A DNA stretch of 64,000 bases from Stakelama marina (GCF_018122655.1 NZ_JAGRQC010000001.1:1262466-1326465); one strand, 5' to 3'; positions 25,825-35,870 are shown, counted from the stretch's first letter. Translations and numbers: made by a program. The notes: generated by a model from the letters alone, not told the origin.

Positions 25825-25853
25825 CCGCCCCCAAGGGGGATCCGGTCAGCCGA

Positions 25854-27260
25854 TCAACCTTCCAGTTCGCGCATCAGCGTACGCACTGCGCCGTCGATCT
25901 CCGCGTCCTTGCCGCGCAAATCCTCGATACGCCGTACTGCATGAATGACGGTCGAATGATCGCGGTTGCCGAATTTGCGCCCGATCTCCGGCAGTGAGCG
26001 AGTCGTCAGCCGTTTGGCGAGATACATCGCGATCTGGCGCGGGCGTGCGATGACCACGGCGCGGCGCGCAGATACGAGGTCGAGCTGGCGCACCTCGAAA
26101 TGCGCGGACACGGCGCGCTGGATCTCGTCGATCGTGATCCGCCGCTGCGGCCCGCGCAGCACCTCGCCCAGCGTCTGCACGGCAAAGTCCATCGTGACCT
26201 TCTCACCGATAAGCTGCGCATAGGCGATGACACGGTTGAGCGCGCCTTCCAGTTCACGAACGCTGCCGCTCAGCCGGCTGGCGAGCAGGTCGAGAACATC
26301 CTGCGGAACTTCCGCACCCGGCGTATCGGCAAGCTTGCGATCGAGGATCGCGCGGCGCAGGTCGAGCTCGGGCGCCTTGATGTCGGCGACCAGCCCCGAT
26401 CCCAGGCGCCCGACGAGGCGGCTGTCCACCCCGTCGAGCGCCTGGGGATGGCGATCGGCTGCGATTACCAGCCGCTTCCCCTCGCTCATGAACTCGTTGA
26501 CGGTGTGGAGGCATTCCTCCTGCGTCGAATCCTTGCCCGCGATGAATTGCAGATCGTCAATCATCAGCAGATCGACGGCCCGAAGCCGCGCCTTGAACGC
26601 AAAGGTGTCGCGCGATCGCAGCGCCTGAACGAACTCGAACATGAAGCGCTCGGCGGGCATGTAGATCGCGGTCGCTTCGGGGTTCGCGTTCAGGAACTCG
26701 TGCCCGATCGCATGCATCAGGTGCGTCTTGCCTTGCCCGGTCGTGCTGTGGAGATACAGCGGGCTGAACCGCGGCCGCCCCGCTTCGGCAAGCGCGCGAG
26801 CCGCGTTGAACGCGACCCGGTTCGAAGCACCGACGACGAACCGGTCGAAGGTGAAGCGCGGATCGAAGCGATAGCGCTCGCCAACCGGCTTTTTCGGCGC
26901 AGCGAGCTTTTCGACACGCGGCTGCGGGTCGACACGCGGCTGCGGGGCTTCCTCGGCCTTTACGACGCGCGGTGCCTTTTGCTCGCGCACCGTTTCGACC
27001 TGCACGCTGCGGACATGCGGCAACAGCGCGCGAAATTCATAGGTTAGCCGGTCGGCATAGTGGTTCTTGACCCAATTGGTCATGAACGCCGACGGCAGCC
27101 CCAGACGCACGACATCGGGGTCGGCGCAATCGATCAGCGCAATCGGCTTCAGCCACTGGTCGAAGAGCCGCTGGCCGGCCGAGGCGCGGAGGTTCTCGCG
27201 AATGCGAGTCCATGCCTGGGTCTTGTCGGCGGTCCTCTCCAGTTCAGCCTCCCGAATCAC
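25854..27260 (-). CDS. dnaA: Chromosomal replication initiator DnaA
   Basis: All four domains are visible: an N-terminal helical domain (WTRIRENLRASAGQRLFDQW), a variable linker rich in Pro/Glu, the AAA+ core with Walker A STTGQGKTHLMHAIG and Walker B LLMIDDLQFIAGKD, and the C-terminal DNA-binding domain with the signature DHSTVIHAVRRIEDL. The frame is open to 27377. I prefer GTG 27260 as start since it begins shortly before the conserved domain and has a G-rich site upstream; an ATG at codon 13 of the longer frame is the alternative. The dnaA/rpsT/mutM neighbourhood is typical of sphingomonads. Confidence 0.96.
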   Translation of the reverse strand: MIREAELERTADKTQAWTRIRENLRASAGQRLFDQWLKPIALIDCADPDVVRLGLPSAFMTNWVKNHYADRLTYEFRALLPHVRSVQVETVREQKAPRVVKAEEAPQPRVDPQPRVEKLAAPKKPVGERYRFDPRFTFDRFVVGASNRVAFNAARALAEAGRPRFSPLYLHSTTGQGKTHLMHAIGHEFLNANPEATAIYMPAERFMFEFVQALRSRDTFAFKARLRAVDLLMIDDLQFIAGKDSTQEECLHTVNEFMSEGKRLVIAADRHPQALDGVDSRLVGRLGSGLVADIKAPELDLRRAILDRKLADTPGAEVPQDVLDLLASRLSGSVRELEGALNRVIAYAQLIGEKVTMDFAVQTLGEVLRGPQRRITIDEIQRAVSAHFEVRQLDLVSARRAVVIARPRQIAMYLAKRLTTRSLPEIGRKFGNRDHSTVIHAVRRIEDLRGKDAEIDGAVRTLMRELEG

Positions 27261-27619
27261 AGTTACGCATCCCCCTGTCACGGGCGCCGCCCCCGCCGCC
27301 CGAATCACCGGCAAAACCTCACCCCCAGCCGGAATCGACATCCGGCTGACGTACAAAGCTTCGTTTGACCCCCACACGGCGAGAACATCGCCTGGGAGAG
27401 ATTGTTTAGAGAGAGCGGAGCGAGTCGATCAAGAGGCGGACATGTAACGAAACCGAAATATAGTTGTTGACAGCCCGGCGACGTAGGAAATGCGTCGAAT
27501 TTCTTCGATTATGCCTATTTTTCAACTAGTTATCTCCTGGTTCACGCTGCCAAGCCAATCCGACTCGTGGAGAGTCCGTCGCTATGATTGAGGATCGTCA
27601 TTGCGGAAGCAGAACGACG
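27261..27619. other. Non-coding interval between dnaA and rpsT
   Basis: These ~360 bases hold the leader and promoter of dnaA, which is transcribed leftward, and space after rpsT. The section 27430-27540 is richer in A/T than its surroundings. I found no consensus DnaA box (TTATCCACA) and no cluster of near matches, so there is no support for an origin of replication here. A lone TTGACA (27467-27472) on the plus strand has no convincing -10 partner. Confidence 0.5.
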
Positions 27620-27648
27620 AAAAGCCCCGCCGGCGATGCCGACGGGGC
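27620..27648 (-). terminator. Intrinsic terminator of rpsT
   Basis: Read on the minus strand, GCCCCGTCGGC pairs with GCCGGCGGGGC around a 3-base loop (one G-U pair) and is followed by TTTT. It lies 33 bases beyond the rpsT stop, in the correct orientation. Confidence 0.8.
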
Positions 27649-27680
27649 AATTGCTTTTCGATCGGTGAAACTGTCGGCTG

Positions 27681-27944
27681 TCAGCCGAGCGCGGCGACGC
27701 GCTTCGTCAGTCGCGAGAATTTCCGCGCAGCAGTGTTCTTGTGCAGCACACCCTTGGCAACGCCGCGCGCCAGTTCGGGCTGGGCAGCCTTCAGCGCGTC
27801 GGCAGCAGCGGTCTTGTCACCGGCGGCGAGCGCGGTTTCGACCTTCTTCACCTGAGTCCGGATGCGGCTGATGCGGGCGCCGTTGATCTCGGCGCGACGG
27901 GTGTTGCGACGGATGCGCTTCTTGGCCTGCGGCGTATTCGCCAT
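27681..27944 (-). CDS. rpsT: 30S ribosomal protein S20
   Basis: The 87-residue basic protein starts [20 protein letters not shown] and ends [12 protein letters not shown], as expected for S20. It was extracted from a much longer open frame; ATG 27944 has AGGA ten bases upstream and matches the family start exactly. It has its own terminator (27620-27648). Confidence 0.98.
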   Translation of the reverse strand: MANTPQAKKRIRRNTRRAEINGARISRIRTQVKKVETALAAGDKTAAADALKAAQPELARGVAKGVLHKNTAARKFSRLTKRVAALG

Positions 27945-28045
27945 GCTTGCTAAATTCCTGATCTGCGTAAAAAGAGGTCCCGGCAACGCCGAAGCGCTCG
28001 GGAAAGCGCGCCCATTAGCGGCTGTTGCCGCCGCGGTCAACCGGT

Positions 28046-28858
28046 TCAGCGCTGGCAGGCCGGGCACCAGAAGGTCGAACGCCCGCCTTCGACATAGCGG
28101 CGCACGGTTCCGCCGCACTCGCACGCCAGCCCTTCGCGGCCATAGACGAGGAATTTCTTGGAGAAATATCCCAGCTCGCCATCGGGCCGCGCATAATCGC
28201 GCAGGGTGGAACCACCCGCCGCTATCGCCTCTTCGAGCACGCGCCGAATCGCTGTTGTCAGCGCCGCCAGCCGCTGTCGTGAAATACGCCCGCCCGCACG
28301 CTTCGGCGAGATGCCGGCAAGATGCAGCGCTTCGCAGACATAGATGTTGCCGAGCCCGGCTATGACCCGTTGATCGAGCAGCAACGTCTTTACCGACGCC
28401 TTGCGACCGGCAAATGCCGCGGCAAAATAGTCGGCAGTGATATCGGGGCCGAGCGGCTCGGGCCCCAGCGCGGCAAAGGCGGGCCATTCGGCAAGCGAAT
28501 CGGTCGGCACGATATCGAGCGAGCCGAAACGTCGCGGATCGTTGAGCACCGCGACGCTGCCCGATTCGGTTTCGAGCAGGAAGTGATCGTGCGGGAGCAA
28601 CGCATCCGGTTGCAGCCGCCAGCGCCCCGACATGCCGAGGTGAAAGATCAGCGTGTCGCCCCGATCGGTATCGATCAGCCCATATTTGGCGCGGCGGCGA
28701 AGCCCCGTAACGACGGCGCCGGTCAATCGCTGGACGATATCGACCGGAATCGCGCGACGCAGATCGGCTCGCCGTGCCTCGACACGGGACAGGCGCTGCG
28801 AATCGAGGACCGGGCGAAGGCCGCGGACGGTGGTTTCCACCTCTGGAAGTTCGGGCAT
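28046..28858 (-). CDS. mutM: Formamidopyrimidine-DNA glycosylase (Fpg/MutM)
   Basis: MutM excises 8-oxoguanine and formamidopyrimidines and nicks the abasic site. The start [14 protein letters not shown] gives the catalytic Pro2 and Glu3, the helix-two-turn-helix region reads [17 protein letters not shown], and the C-terminal zinc finger has four cysteines (CECGG...CPAC). The length is 270. It is divergent from ubiE with a 60-base spacer, an order conserved in many alphaproteobacteria. Confidence 0.97.
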   Translation of the reverse strand: MPELPEVETTVRGLRPVLDSQRLSRVEARRADLRRAIPVDIVQRLTGAVVTGLRRRAKYGLIDTDRGDTLIFHLGMSGRWRLQPDALLPHDHFLLETESGSVAVLNDPRRFGSLDIVPTDSLAEWPAFAALGPEPLGPDITADYFAAAFAGRKASVKTLLLDQRVIAGLGNIYVCEALHLAGISPKRAGGRISRQRLAALTTAIRRVLEEAIAAGGSTLRDYARPDGELGYFSKKFLVYGREGLACECGGTVRRYVEGGRSTFWCPACQR

Positions 28859-28918
28859 TGCGAAACAGCAGCTAGGTAGCGTTTGCCCCCGCCACAAGCC
28901 TTGGCTAGAGCGATCGCC

Positions 28919-29650
28919 ATGACCGATACCGTCTCCTTCGGATATGAAGATGTCGCGCCCGGCGAAAAGACCCGCCGGGTCGGCGGCGTGTTTTCCAGCG
29001 TGGCGTCCAGCTACGACATCATGAACGACGCCATGTCGGGCGGCATGCACCGACTATGGAAGGACCGTTTCGTGCGCCGCGTGAAACCGCGCGAGGGCGA
29101 ACAGATCCTCGATATGGCGGGCGGCACCGGCGACATCGCGTTCCGGCTTGCCAAATCCGGCGCGAGCATCACCGTGGCCGACATCAATCCGGCGATGCTG
29201 GAAGTGGGCATTGAGCGCGCCCAGAAGCGTGGCTTCGACGGGCTGGTGTGGACCGAAGCCAATGCCGAGACGCTGACCTTTCCCGACCGGTTCTTCGATG
29301 CCTATACGATCGCATTCGGCATCCGAAACGTAACCGACATTCCGGCGGCGCTTCGCGAGGCGCACCGCGTGCTGCGGCGCGGAGGGCGCTTTTTCTGCCT
29401 CGAATTCTCGACCACGCTCTGGCCCGGCTTTGCCGATGTGTACGATGCCTATTCGCACCATCTGGTCCCGAAGCTCGGCAAGCTGCTCGCCAACGACGAG
29501 GACAGCTATCGCTACCTGATCGAATCGATCCGCCGCTTCCCCGACATGGAAAGCTTCAAGGGCATGATCGCGGAAGCGGGCTTTACCCAGACCAAGGTCG
29601 AGCCGCTTCTCGGCGGGCTGGTCGCGATCCACAGCGGCTGGAAAATCTGA
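28919..29650 (+). CDS. ubiE: Ubiquinone/menaquinone C-methyltransferase UbiE
   Basis: UbiE C-methylates the benzoquinol ring in ubiquinone synthesis using S-adenosylmethionine. Features are YDIMNDAMSGGMHRLWKD, the SAM motif ILDMAGGTGDIAFRLAK, and YTIAFGIRNVTDIPAALREA. ATG 28919 matches the family start and the product has 243 residues. It is followed 16 bases later by ubiB, the first of a run of closely packed genes. Confidence 0.97.
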   Translation: MTDTVSFGYEDVAPGEKTRRVGGVFSSVASSYDIMNDAMSGGMHRLWKDRFVRRVKPREGEQILDMAGGTGDIAFRLAKSGASITVADINPAMLEVGIERAQKRGFDGLVWTEANAETLTFPDRFFDAYTIAFGIRNVTDIPAALREAHRVLRRGGRFFCLEFSTTLWPGFADVYDAYSHHLVPKLGKLLANDEDSYRYLIESIRRFPDMESFKGMIAEAGFTQTKVEPLLGGLVAIHSGWKI

Positions 29651-29666
29651 GAAGGATGAAAAAGGC

Positions 29667-31196
29667 GTGACGGCACCAGCGGTGCATCTCTGGCGGCTGC
29701 TCAAATGGGGCCGCATCCTCGCCCGGCACGGCGCGCTGAGGGGGATCGAACGCGATCCGCTGACGCCCGCCCCGGTACGACGCCTTGCGCGGATTGCCCG
29801 CTTCGGCGCGCGGGTGCCCAAAAAGCCACGCTACGCCGACGCCTTCCAGGAATTGGGGCCCGCCGCGATCAAGCTCGGGCAGACGCTTGCCACGCGCCCC
29901 GATCTGGTCGGAGAAGAAGCCGCGCATGATCTGATGCGGCTTCAGGACGCGCTCCCGCCGGTGCCGTTCGACACGATCTGCCGGCAGATGGAGGCAGAGT
30001 TCGGAAGGCCGATAAACGCGCTGTTCGAATCGATCGACGAGGAACCGATCGGCGCGGCGTCGATCGCCCAGGTCCACCGCGCGGTCACGACCGACGGCCA
30101 GCACGTCGCGGTCAAGGTCCTGCGCCCGGGCATCGAGCGCGAATTCACTCGCGCGATCGACACCTATCAATGGGCCGCGGCCCAGCTCGAGGCACTCGGC
30201 GGCGAAGCTGCTCGCTTGCGGCCCCGGCTCGTGATCGAGACGTTCCGGCGCTGGACTGCGCGCGAACTCGACCTGCGCCGCGAGGCCGCGTCCGCTTCCG
30301 AACTCGCCGAAGCGATGGAAGCCGAGCCCAATTATGTCGTGCCCAAGATCGACTGGCAGCGAACAACGGGCCGCGTGATGACGCTGGAATGGGTCGAAGG
30401 CGTCAAGATCTCCGACCGCGAGGCGCTTCACGCAGCGGGGCACGACACCAAGGCGCTGGCCAAGACACTGGTTCATGCCTTTTTGCGCCAGGCGATTTCC
30501 GAAGGCTTTTTCCATGCCGACATGCACCAGGGGAACCTGTTCGCACTGTCCGACAGCAAGATCGCGGCGATCGATTTCGGCATCATGGGACGCATCAACC
30601 GCCGCGCGCGCGTCTGGCTCGCCGAAATCCTCTATGGCCTGATTACCGGCGATTATGTCCGCGTCGCCGAAATACATTTCGAAGCGGGCTATGTACCGGC
30701 GCATCATGATGTCGGCGAATTCGCAACGGCGCTTCGCGCGGTCGGCGAGCCGATGCGCGGGCTTCCGGTCAAGGACATGTCGATCGGCACGATGCTCGAA
30801 GGGCTGTTCAACATCACCCGCGACTTCGACATGCAGACGCAGCCGCACCTGTTGCTGCTGCAAAAGACGATGGTGATGGTCGAAGGTGTTGCCACGGCGC
30901 TCGATCCCGACATCAATATGTGGGACACCGCCGCACCGTTCGTGAAGGAATGGATCCGTTCAGAACTGGGGCCTGAAGCGGCGATCGCGGACCGTCTCGT
31001 CAAGGACCTGAAGACAGTGGCGCGGCTTCCCGAGCTGATCCGCAATATCGAATCGCGCTATCCTTCCCCCGGCGGCGCGCCCCCTTCCCCGCCGCTCAAG
31101 GATGTCGAGGTCGTTCGCATCGGCGGGCTGCGGTACGTTCTGGTGGCGATCATCTCCGCCGCGATCGCGGTGGCGGCGACGCTGCTCCTGACCTGA
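29667..31196 (+). CDS. ubiB: Ubiquinone biosynthesis ABC1-family kinase-like protein UbiB
   Basis: UbiB is an atypical protein-kinase-like ATPase needed for ubiquinone synthesis. Family motifs: KxGQ in AIKLGQTLATRPDL, the Ala-rich loop GAASIAQVHRA, EWVEGVKI, FHADMHQGNLFAL and AIDFGIMGR. Two C-terminal hydrophobic segments anchor it in the membrane (about residues 485-507). The start is GTG 29667. The stop overlaps the ATG of the next gene (TGATG). Confidence 0.96.
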   Translation: MTAPAVHLWRLLKWGRILARHGALRGIERDPLTPAPVRRLARIARFGARVPKKPRYADAFQELGPAAIKLGQTLATRPDLVGEEAAHDLMRLQDALPPVPFDTICRQMEAEFGRPINALFESIDEEPIGAASIAQVHRAVTTDGQHVAVKVLRPGIEREFTRAIDTYQWAAAQLEALGGEAARLRPRLVIETFRRWTARELDLRREAASASELAEAMEAEPNYVVPKIDWQRTTGRVMTLEWVEGVKISDREALHAAGHDTKALAKTLVHAFLRQAISEGFFHADMHQGNLFALSDSKIAAIDFGIMGRINRRARVWLAEILYGLITGDYVRVAEIHFEAGYVPAHHDVGEFATALRAVGEPMRGLPVKDMSIGTMLEGLFNITRDFDMQTQPHLLLLQKTMVMVEGVATALDPDINMWDTAAPFVKEWIRSELGPEAAIADRLVKDLKTVARLPELIRNIESRYPSPGGAPPSPPLKDVEVVRIGGLRYVLVAIISAAIAVAATLLLT

Positions 31197-32311
31197 TGGC
31201 GCGCAAGGCCGCCCCGCTCTGGCTTTCCCAGCCGAGCAGGTTTGCCGGGGCAAGCCGCGGCAAGGCCTTGATCGTTGCCACACTTGTCGCAGTGCTGTTC
31301 GCCGCCTGCCTGACATTGCCGTCAGCGCCCGACGCCGCCGGGGGGCTGCCCGATTTCGGGACACCGGCGCCGCAACAGGACATCTATCTGTACGGATCGA
31401 TCGTCGATGGGATGCGCGCCGGCGGTGACTATTACACGGTCGCCGCTTCGGCACTCAGCGCGACCAAGCTGCCGCTCGACCCGTTTCTCGATTTTCGCCT
31501 TCCGACACTCGCGGTCGTCCAGGCCGCGATGCCCGGCTGGGCGGTCTCGTCGCTATTGTATCTGCTGGCGGCGCTGGCACTTTGGGCCTGGTTCCTCCGA
31601 TTGAGAGAGGCAGTGGCGCGTCCCGTCCCGCTTTATGGCGCAATCGTGCTCGCCGCGGCTGGCATGATCTCGTGCGCGCAGGCAGGCATGGCGCCGATCC
31701 ATGAAATCTGGGCCGCGTTGCTGATCGCGCTGTCGCTCGCGCTGCGCCGCCCCGATCGCTGGATCGACGCCGCCGCGATCGGACTGATGGCGGTGCTCGT
31801 GCGAGAGACTGCGGCGTTCTACGTCATCGTGATGGGCGCGATCGCGATTTACGAAGGCCGTCGCCGCGAAGCCTTGGGATGGGCCGCAGTGCTCGCGATT
31901 TTCGCCGCCGCGCTGACGCTCCATGTGCTCGCCGTAGCGAAATTCGCCGGACCGCTCGACCATTCGACGCCGGGTTGGTTCGGGATGGACGGGTTCGGAT
32001 TTTTCATCAACGCGGTATCCGGCGCAACCGTGCTTCAGGTGTTCCCGCTCTGGCTTACAGGCCTGGCCATCGGCATCGCGCTGTTCGGCTGGGCATGTTG
32101 GGAAAGCCCGCTGGCGCTCCGCGCATGGTCTGTCTTGCTGACCTATGCGCTGCTGCTTTCGGTCGCAGCGCCGATGGGCGCCATCCATTGGGGACTGATG
32201 ATCGCGCCGCTGGTCCTTGTCGGCATCGTCTTCGCACCCGACGGTCTGCGCGATGTGGCACGGGCAGCGCTCGACAGGCGCCGCGTGACGGTGCAGAGAA
32301 TTTCCCGATGA
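31196..32311 (+). CDS. Polytopic membrane protein of unknown function
   Basis: This 371-residue protein has about nine to ten hydrophobic helices (for example LIVATLVAVLFAACLTLPSA, SSLLYLLAALALWAWFL, WAALLIALSLALR). An early periplasmic loop with QQDIYLYGS and DGMRAGGDYY resembles the first loop of GT-C-fold membrane glycosyltransferases, but no firm family can be named. It is coupled to both neighbours: ATG overlaps the ubiB stop and its TGA overlaps the coaBC start (ATGA). Confidence 0.75.
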   Translation: MARKAAPLWLSQPSRFAGASRGKALIVATLVAVLFAACLTLPSAPDAAGGLPDFGTPAPQQDIYLYGSIVDGMRAGGDYYTVAASALSATKLPLDPFLDFRLPTLAVVQAAMPGWAVSSLLYLLAALALWAWFLRLREAVARPVPLYGAIVLAAAGMISCAQAGMAPIHEIWAALLIALSLALRRPDRWIDAAAIGLMAVLVRETAAFYVIVMGAIAIYEGRRREALGWAAVLAIFAAALTLHVLAVAKFAGPLDHSTPGWFGMDGFGFFINAVSGATVLQVFPLWLTGLAIGIALFGWACWESPLALRAWSVLLTYALLLSVAAPMGAIHWGLMIAPLVLVGIVFAPDGLRDVARAALDRRRVTVQRISR

Positions 32312-33483
32312 AGCAAATCCTGCTGATCGTCGGCGGCGGCATTGCCGCCTACAAGGCCTGCGAGCTGATCCGCCTGGCGCGCAAGGCGGGCATATCGGTA
32401 CGCTGCGTCCTGACCGAAGGCGGCGCGCAGTTCGTCACGCCGATGACGCTTGCCGCGCTGTCCGAAGCGCCCGTCCATACCAGCCTGTGGGACCTGAAGG
32501 ACGAAGCGGAAATGGGGCATATCCAGCTCAGTCGGGAGGCCGATCTGGTCGTCGTCGCTCCCGCGACTGCCGACCTGCTGGCGCGGATGGCGGGCGGCAT
32601 TGCCGACGATCTCGCCACGACGCTGCTGCTTGCGACCGACAAGCCGGTGCTGGCAGCGCCGGCGATGAACGTCCGGATGTGGGAACATCCCGCCACCAGG
32701 CGCAATGTCGAGACGCTGCGCCACGACGGCGTAACGGTACTCGATCCCGATAAGGGGGCGATGGCGTGCGGCGAGTTCGGGCCCGGCCGACTGCCCGAGC
32801 CGGCTCAAATCCTGGGCGCTATCGAAGATGCGCTTGGCGACGCGACGCCGCAGCGACTGGCTGGAAAGCACGTCCTCGTCACCGCGGGCCCGACGCACGA
32901 GCCGATCGATCCGGTTCGCTATCTCGCCAATCGTTCGTCGGGTCGCCAGGGCTTCGCGATCGCCGATGCGCTCGCCCGACTGGGCGCCAAGGTTACGCTG
33001 GTGAGCGGGCCGGTCAGCCTGCCGACACCGCCGGGAGTAGAGCGCACCGACGTCGAAACCGCACAGGAAATGGCCAACGCGGTCGCAGCCGCGCTTCCCG
33101 CCGATGCCGCGATCATGGTCGCGGCGGTTGCCGACTGGCGTGTCGACGCCGCCGGGCAGAAGCTGAAAAAGGCGAATGCGCCCACGAGCTTGGCGTTGAC
33201 CGAGAACCCCGATATTCTCGCGATGCTGGGCAAAAGCCCTCGCCGCCCGGCCCTGCTGGTCGGCTTTGCGGCGGAAACGGAAAAGGTGATCGAACACGCG
33301 ACCGCGAAACGCGCGGCGAAGGGAGCGGACTGGATTGTGGCAAACGACGTTTCGGGCGACGTCATGGGGGGCGATGCGAACAGCATCCACCTTGTCAGCG
33401 CCGACGGTGTCGAAAGCTGGGAGCGGCTCGACAAGCGCGAAGTCGCGCGGCGTCTGGCGGATCGGATCGCCGATGCGCTCTAG
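32308..33483 (+). CDS. coaBC: Bifunctional phosphopantothenoylcysteine decarboxylase/synthetase
   Basis: CoaBC joins cysteine to 4'-phosphopantothenate (CoaB) and decarboxylates the product (CoaC) on the way to coenzyme A. The CoaC half has GGGIAAYKACELIR and the active-site APAMNVRMWEHPA. The CoaB half has TAGPTHEPIDPVRYLANRSS and the lysine-bearing AAGQKLKK. Start ATG 32308 overlaps the previous stop (ATGA). Length 391 is usual. Confidence 0.97.
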   Translation: MKQILLIVGGGIAAYKACELIRLARKAGISVRCVLTEGGAQFVTPMTLAALSEAPVHTSLWDLKDEAEMGHIQLSREADLVVVAPATADLLARMAGGIADDLATTLLLATDKPVLAAPAMNVRMWEHPATRRNVETLRHDGVTVLDPDKGAMACGEFGPGRLPEPAQILGAIEDALGDATPQRLAGKHVLVTAGPTHEPIDPVRYLANRSSGRQGFAIADALARLGAKVTLVSGPVSLPTPPGVERTDVETAQEMANAVAAALPADAAIMVAAVADWRVDAAGQKLKKANAPTSLALTENPDILAMLGKSPRRPALLVGFAAETEKVIEHATAKRAAKGADWIVANDVSGDVMGGDANSIHLVSADGVESWERLDKREVARRLADRIADAL

Positions 33484-34270
33484 CTTTCTCCTTCCGCTTC
33501 TCTTGCTTGGCGGCTGCGCGATGGGAACGGTTCAGCCGCCCGCGCAACCACTCAATCTTTACTCGCGCACCTTTTCCGAGACCAAACCAGGCAACGTCCG
33601 CTCACTGATCGTCGTCCTTCATGGCGACGCACCGGATGCGGCATCCGACAGCTATCATTTCGCGCGAACCGCTTCGCAAAAGATACCCGATTCGGCGGTC
33701 GTGACACTGTTACGCCCCGGCTATTCCGATGCCGAAGGCAATCGCTCGCCGGGCGAGCGCGGTCACATGACTGGCGATGCGCTTACCCCCGACCGCATTC
33801 GCACGGTTGGCGACGATATCGAACGGCTGAAGACGCGCTATCCGCAATCGGACGTTATTCTGGTCGGGCATTCGACAAGCGCCGCGATGGCGGCCGACCT
33901 GGCGGGCACGCGCGGCGGCCTGATCGACGGCATGGTCCTTGTCTCCTGCCCCTGCACATTGCCCGAATGGCGGAAATACATGGCCGGGCGCGATCCCGAT
34001 GGCGGCTATGCGCTGCCGAGCAACAGCCTCGATCCGCTTCAGACGGCGGGCGGCATTGCATCCGACATGCGCGCGGCGATCCTGGTCGGCGGTCGCGACG
34101 AGACCACGCCCGAACGCTTTTCGCGCACCTATGCCGAAGCGATAGCGCTGCGCGGGATCGACACCGATTACCGAGTGCTGCCGGCCCAAGGACATGACAT
34201 CTTCAACGATGCAGACGTGCTGAACGCCACCGAACGGCTGGCGGCATCGTTACCGAGAAAGACACCATGA
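33473..34270 (+). CDS. Lipoprotein alpha/beta-hydrolase
   Basis: The N-terminus [18 protein letters not shown] is a lipoprotein signal (lipobox LGGC). The remainder is a compact alpha/beta-hydrolase of about 265 residues: [10 protein letters not shown] for the oxyanion region, [15 protein letters not shown] with a nucleophile elbow GHSTS, an acidic site near [11 protein letters not shown], and a final His in LPAQGHDIF. This gives a plausible Ser-Asp-His triad. The substrate is unknown. ATG 33473 lies within the last codons of coaBC, and its end overlaps dut (ATGA). Confidence 0.8.
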   Translation: MRSSFLLPLLLLGGCAMGTVQPPAQPLNLYSRTFSETKPGNVRSLIVVLHGDAPDAASDSYHFARTASQKIPDSAVVTLLRPGYSDAEGNRSPGERGHMTGDALTPDRIRTVGDDIERLKTRYPQSDVILVGHSTSAAMAADLAGTRGGLIDGMVLVSCPCTLPEWRKYMAGRDPDGGYALPSNSLDPLQTAGGIASDMRAAILVGGRDETTPERFSRTYAEAIALRGIDTDYRVLPAQGHDIFNDADVLNATERLAASLPRKTP

Positions 34271-34713
34271 CCGACCCGATCGACATCCTTATCCGCAGGC
34301 TGGACCATGGCGTGGGGCTCCCCCTGCCCGCTTATGCAACAAAGGGGGCAGCAGGCATGGACGTTGTCGCGGCAGAGGAGCTGGTACTCGCCCCGGGTGC
34401 GCGGCACGCGGTTGCGACGGGGTTCGCCGTGGCGATCCCGCACGGCTATGAGGTTCAGGTTCGCCCACGCTCCGGGCTTGCGCTGAAACATGGCATTACC
34501 TGCCTCAACACGCCCGGCACGATCGACAGCGACTATCGCGGCGAGGTGAAGGTCATCCTCGCCAATCTGGGTAGCGAGCCCTTCGCTGTCGCACGCGGCG
34601 ACCGGATCGCCCAACTGGTGCCAGCGCCGGTGCAGCGCGCCGAACTGATCGAAACCGCCGATCTCGACGAGACCGCGCGCGGCTCCGGCGGATTCGGATC
34701 GACAGGACGATGA
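34267..34713 (+). CDS. dut: Deoxyuridine 5'-triphosphate nucleotidohydrolase
   Basis: dUTPase hydrolyses dUTP to dUMP, keeping uracil out of DNA. The five trimeric dUTPase motifs are seen: [52 protein letters not shown] and the flexible C-terminal [10 protein letters not shown]. Length 148 is standard. It is coupled to the hydrolase before it and overlaps the next frame. Confidence 0.97.
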   Translation: MTDPIDILIRRLDHGVGLPLPAYATKGAAGMDVVAAEELVLAPGARHAVATGFAVAIPHGYEVQVRPRSGLALKHGITCLNTPGTIDSDYRGEVKVILANLGSEPFAVARGDRIAQLVPAPVQRAELIETADLDETARGSGGFGSTGR

Positions 34714-35117
34714 TCCGCACGGCGGCCCTCGTCTTCCTGTCGGCCTCGGTCGGCCAGGCCGGGGCGCCGGAACTACGCTTTCCGGTCGATTGGGAAACCC
34801 TGACGCCGCTGCCCTATCGCGATCCTCCGAAGATCACTTCACAAATGACCGATTTCGTCGGCCGCGAGATTTTGACCGGCGGGTGCTCGCGCCCGACGAA
34901 GGTCAACGGCCACCGCGAACTGCGCGTCGATGTCGCCGTGCTCCTGTCGGCAGATGCCGAAATACGCGCCACCGTGCCCCACGCCGTACATTGTCCGACG
35001 GTCGAACAGTTTACCGCGGGTCTCGTCACCACGTTCGCGCGCAACAATCTGAAAGCCGATCCCGGCGCCGCTGCCGGCTGGTATCGGGCAACCGTGGTCT
35101 ATGTCTGGGACAATTGA
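34710..35117 (+). CDS. Putative secreted hypothetical protein
   Basis: ATG 34710 overlaps the dut stop (ATGA). The 135-residue product begins with a cleavable-looking signal ([19 protein letters not shown]), and the mature part has two cysteines (GGCSRPTK and VHCPTVEQ) that could form a disulfide. It ends with [14 protein letters not shown], a TonB-C-like strand pattern, though no family is certain. It lies between dut and the moeB/thiF-like gene in the same operon. Confidence 0.65.
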   Translation: MIRTAALVFLSASVGQAGAPELRFPVDWETLTPLPYRDPPKITSQMTDFVGREILTGGCSRPTKVNGHRELRVDVAVLLSADAEIRATVPHAVHCPTVEQFTAGLVTTFARNNLKADPGAAAGWYRATVVYVWDN

Positions 35118-35120
35118 TCG

Positions 35121-35870
35121 ATGCTGAGCGATGCCCAGCTCGAACGCTATGCCCGCCATATCGTGCTCAAGGAGATCGGCGGCGGAGGACAGGCGCAGCT
35201 CCTCAAGTCGCACGTCGCGGTGATCGGCGCGGGCGGCATCGGCTCGCCCGCCATCCAGTATCTTGCCGCGGCGGGGGTCGGACGGCTGACCATCATCGAC
35301 GATGACATGGTCGACCTTTCCAACCTTCAGCGACAGACGATCTTCGTCACCGGCGATCAGGGCAGCCCAAAGGCCGATTGCGCAGCCGACCATGTCGCGC
35401 GCCTCAATCCCGAAATCGCGGTAACGGCGCGCCGCGAGCGACTGGAAGACGATAATGTCGCGGGCCTGCTCGACGATGCGGATGTCGTGCTCGATGGGTG
35501 CGACAATTTTGCTACCCGGCTTACGGTCGCCGATGCCTGCCTTTCGGCGCGGATACCGCTGGTATCGGCTGCAGTCGGTCAGTTCGAGGGGCAACTCGGC
35601 GTGTTCCGCGGGTGGGAAGACGGCAAGCCATGCTATCGCTGCTTCGTCGGCGATCGGCCCGACCGCGAAGCGGTCAGCTGTGCCGAACAGGGCGTGTTGG
35701 GTGCGCTGACCGGCGTGATCGGCAGTCTCGCCGCGCTCGAGACGATCCGTCAGCTCGTGCCGTTCGGCGACGACAGCGCGGGCAAGCTCCTTATCGCCGA
35801 CACGCTAAGCCTGCGCTTTCGCACGCTTAGCCTGCCAAACGACCCAGGATGCCCGGCATGCGCGGGCTGA
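35121..35870 (+). CDS. HesA/MoeB/ThiF family adenylyltransferase
   Basis: E1-like enzymes of this family adenylate the C-terminal Gly of sulfur-carrier proteins such as MoaD or ThiS. Visible are the nucleotide site VAVIGAGGIGSPAIQYLAAA, DDDMVDLSNLQRQ, DGCDNFATR, the PCYRC...CPAC zinc cysteines, and AVSCAEQGVLGALTGVIGS with the conserved Cys. No rhodanese domain follows, and at 249 residues it is the MoeB-like core. Whether it serves molybdopterin or thiamine cannot be decided from context. Confidence 0.9.
   Translation: MLSDAQLERYARHIVLKEIGGGGQAQLLKSHVAVIGAGGIGSPAIQYLAAAGVGRLTIIDDDMVDLSNLQRQTIFVTGDQGSPKADCAADHVARLNPEIAVTARRERLEDDNVAGLLDDADVVLDGCDNFATRLTVADACLSARIPLVSAAVGQFEGQLGVFRGWEDGKPCYRCFVGDRPDREAVSCAEQGVLGALTGVIGSLAALETIRQLVPFGDDSAGKLLIADTLSLRFRTLSLPNDPGCPACAG

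Noticed and set aside
27467..27472. TTGACA as a plus-strand promoter upstream of rpsT
   Set aside because: No matching -10 sequence at the right distance and no plus-strand gene follows before the rpsT terminator.
27261..27619. Chromosomal origin of replication next to dnaA
   Set aside because: No DnaA-box cluster or AT-rich unwinding region was found; in many alphaproteobacteria oriC is not beside dnaA.
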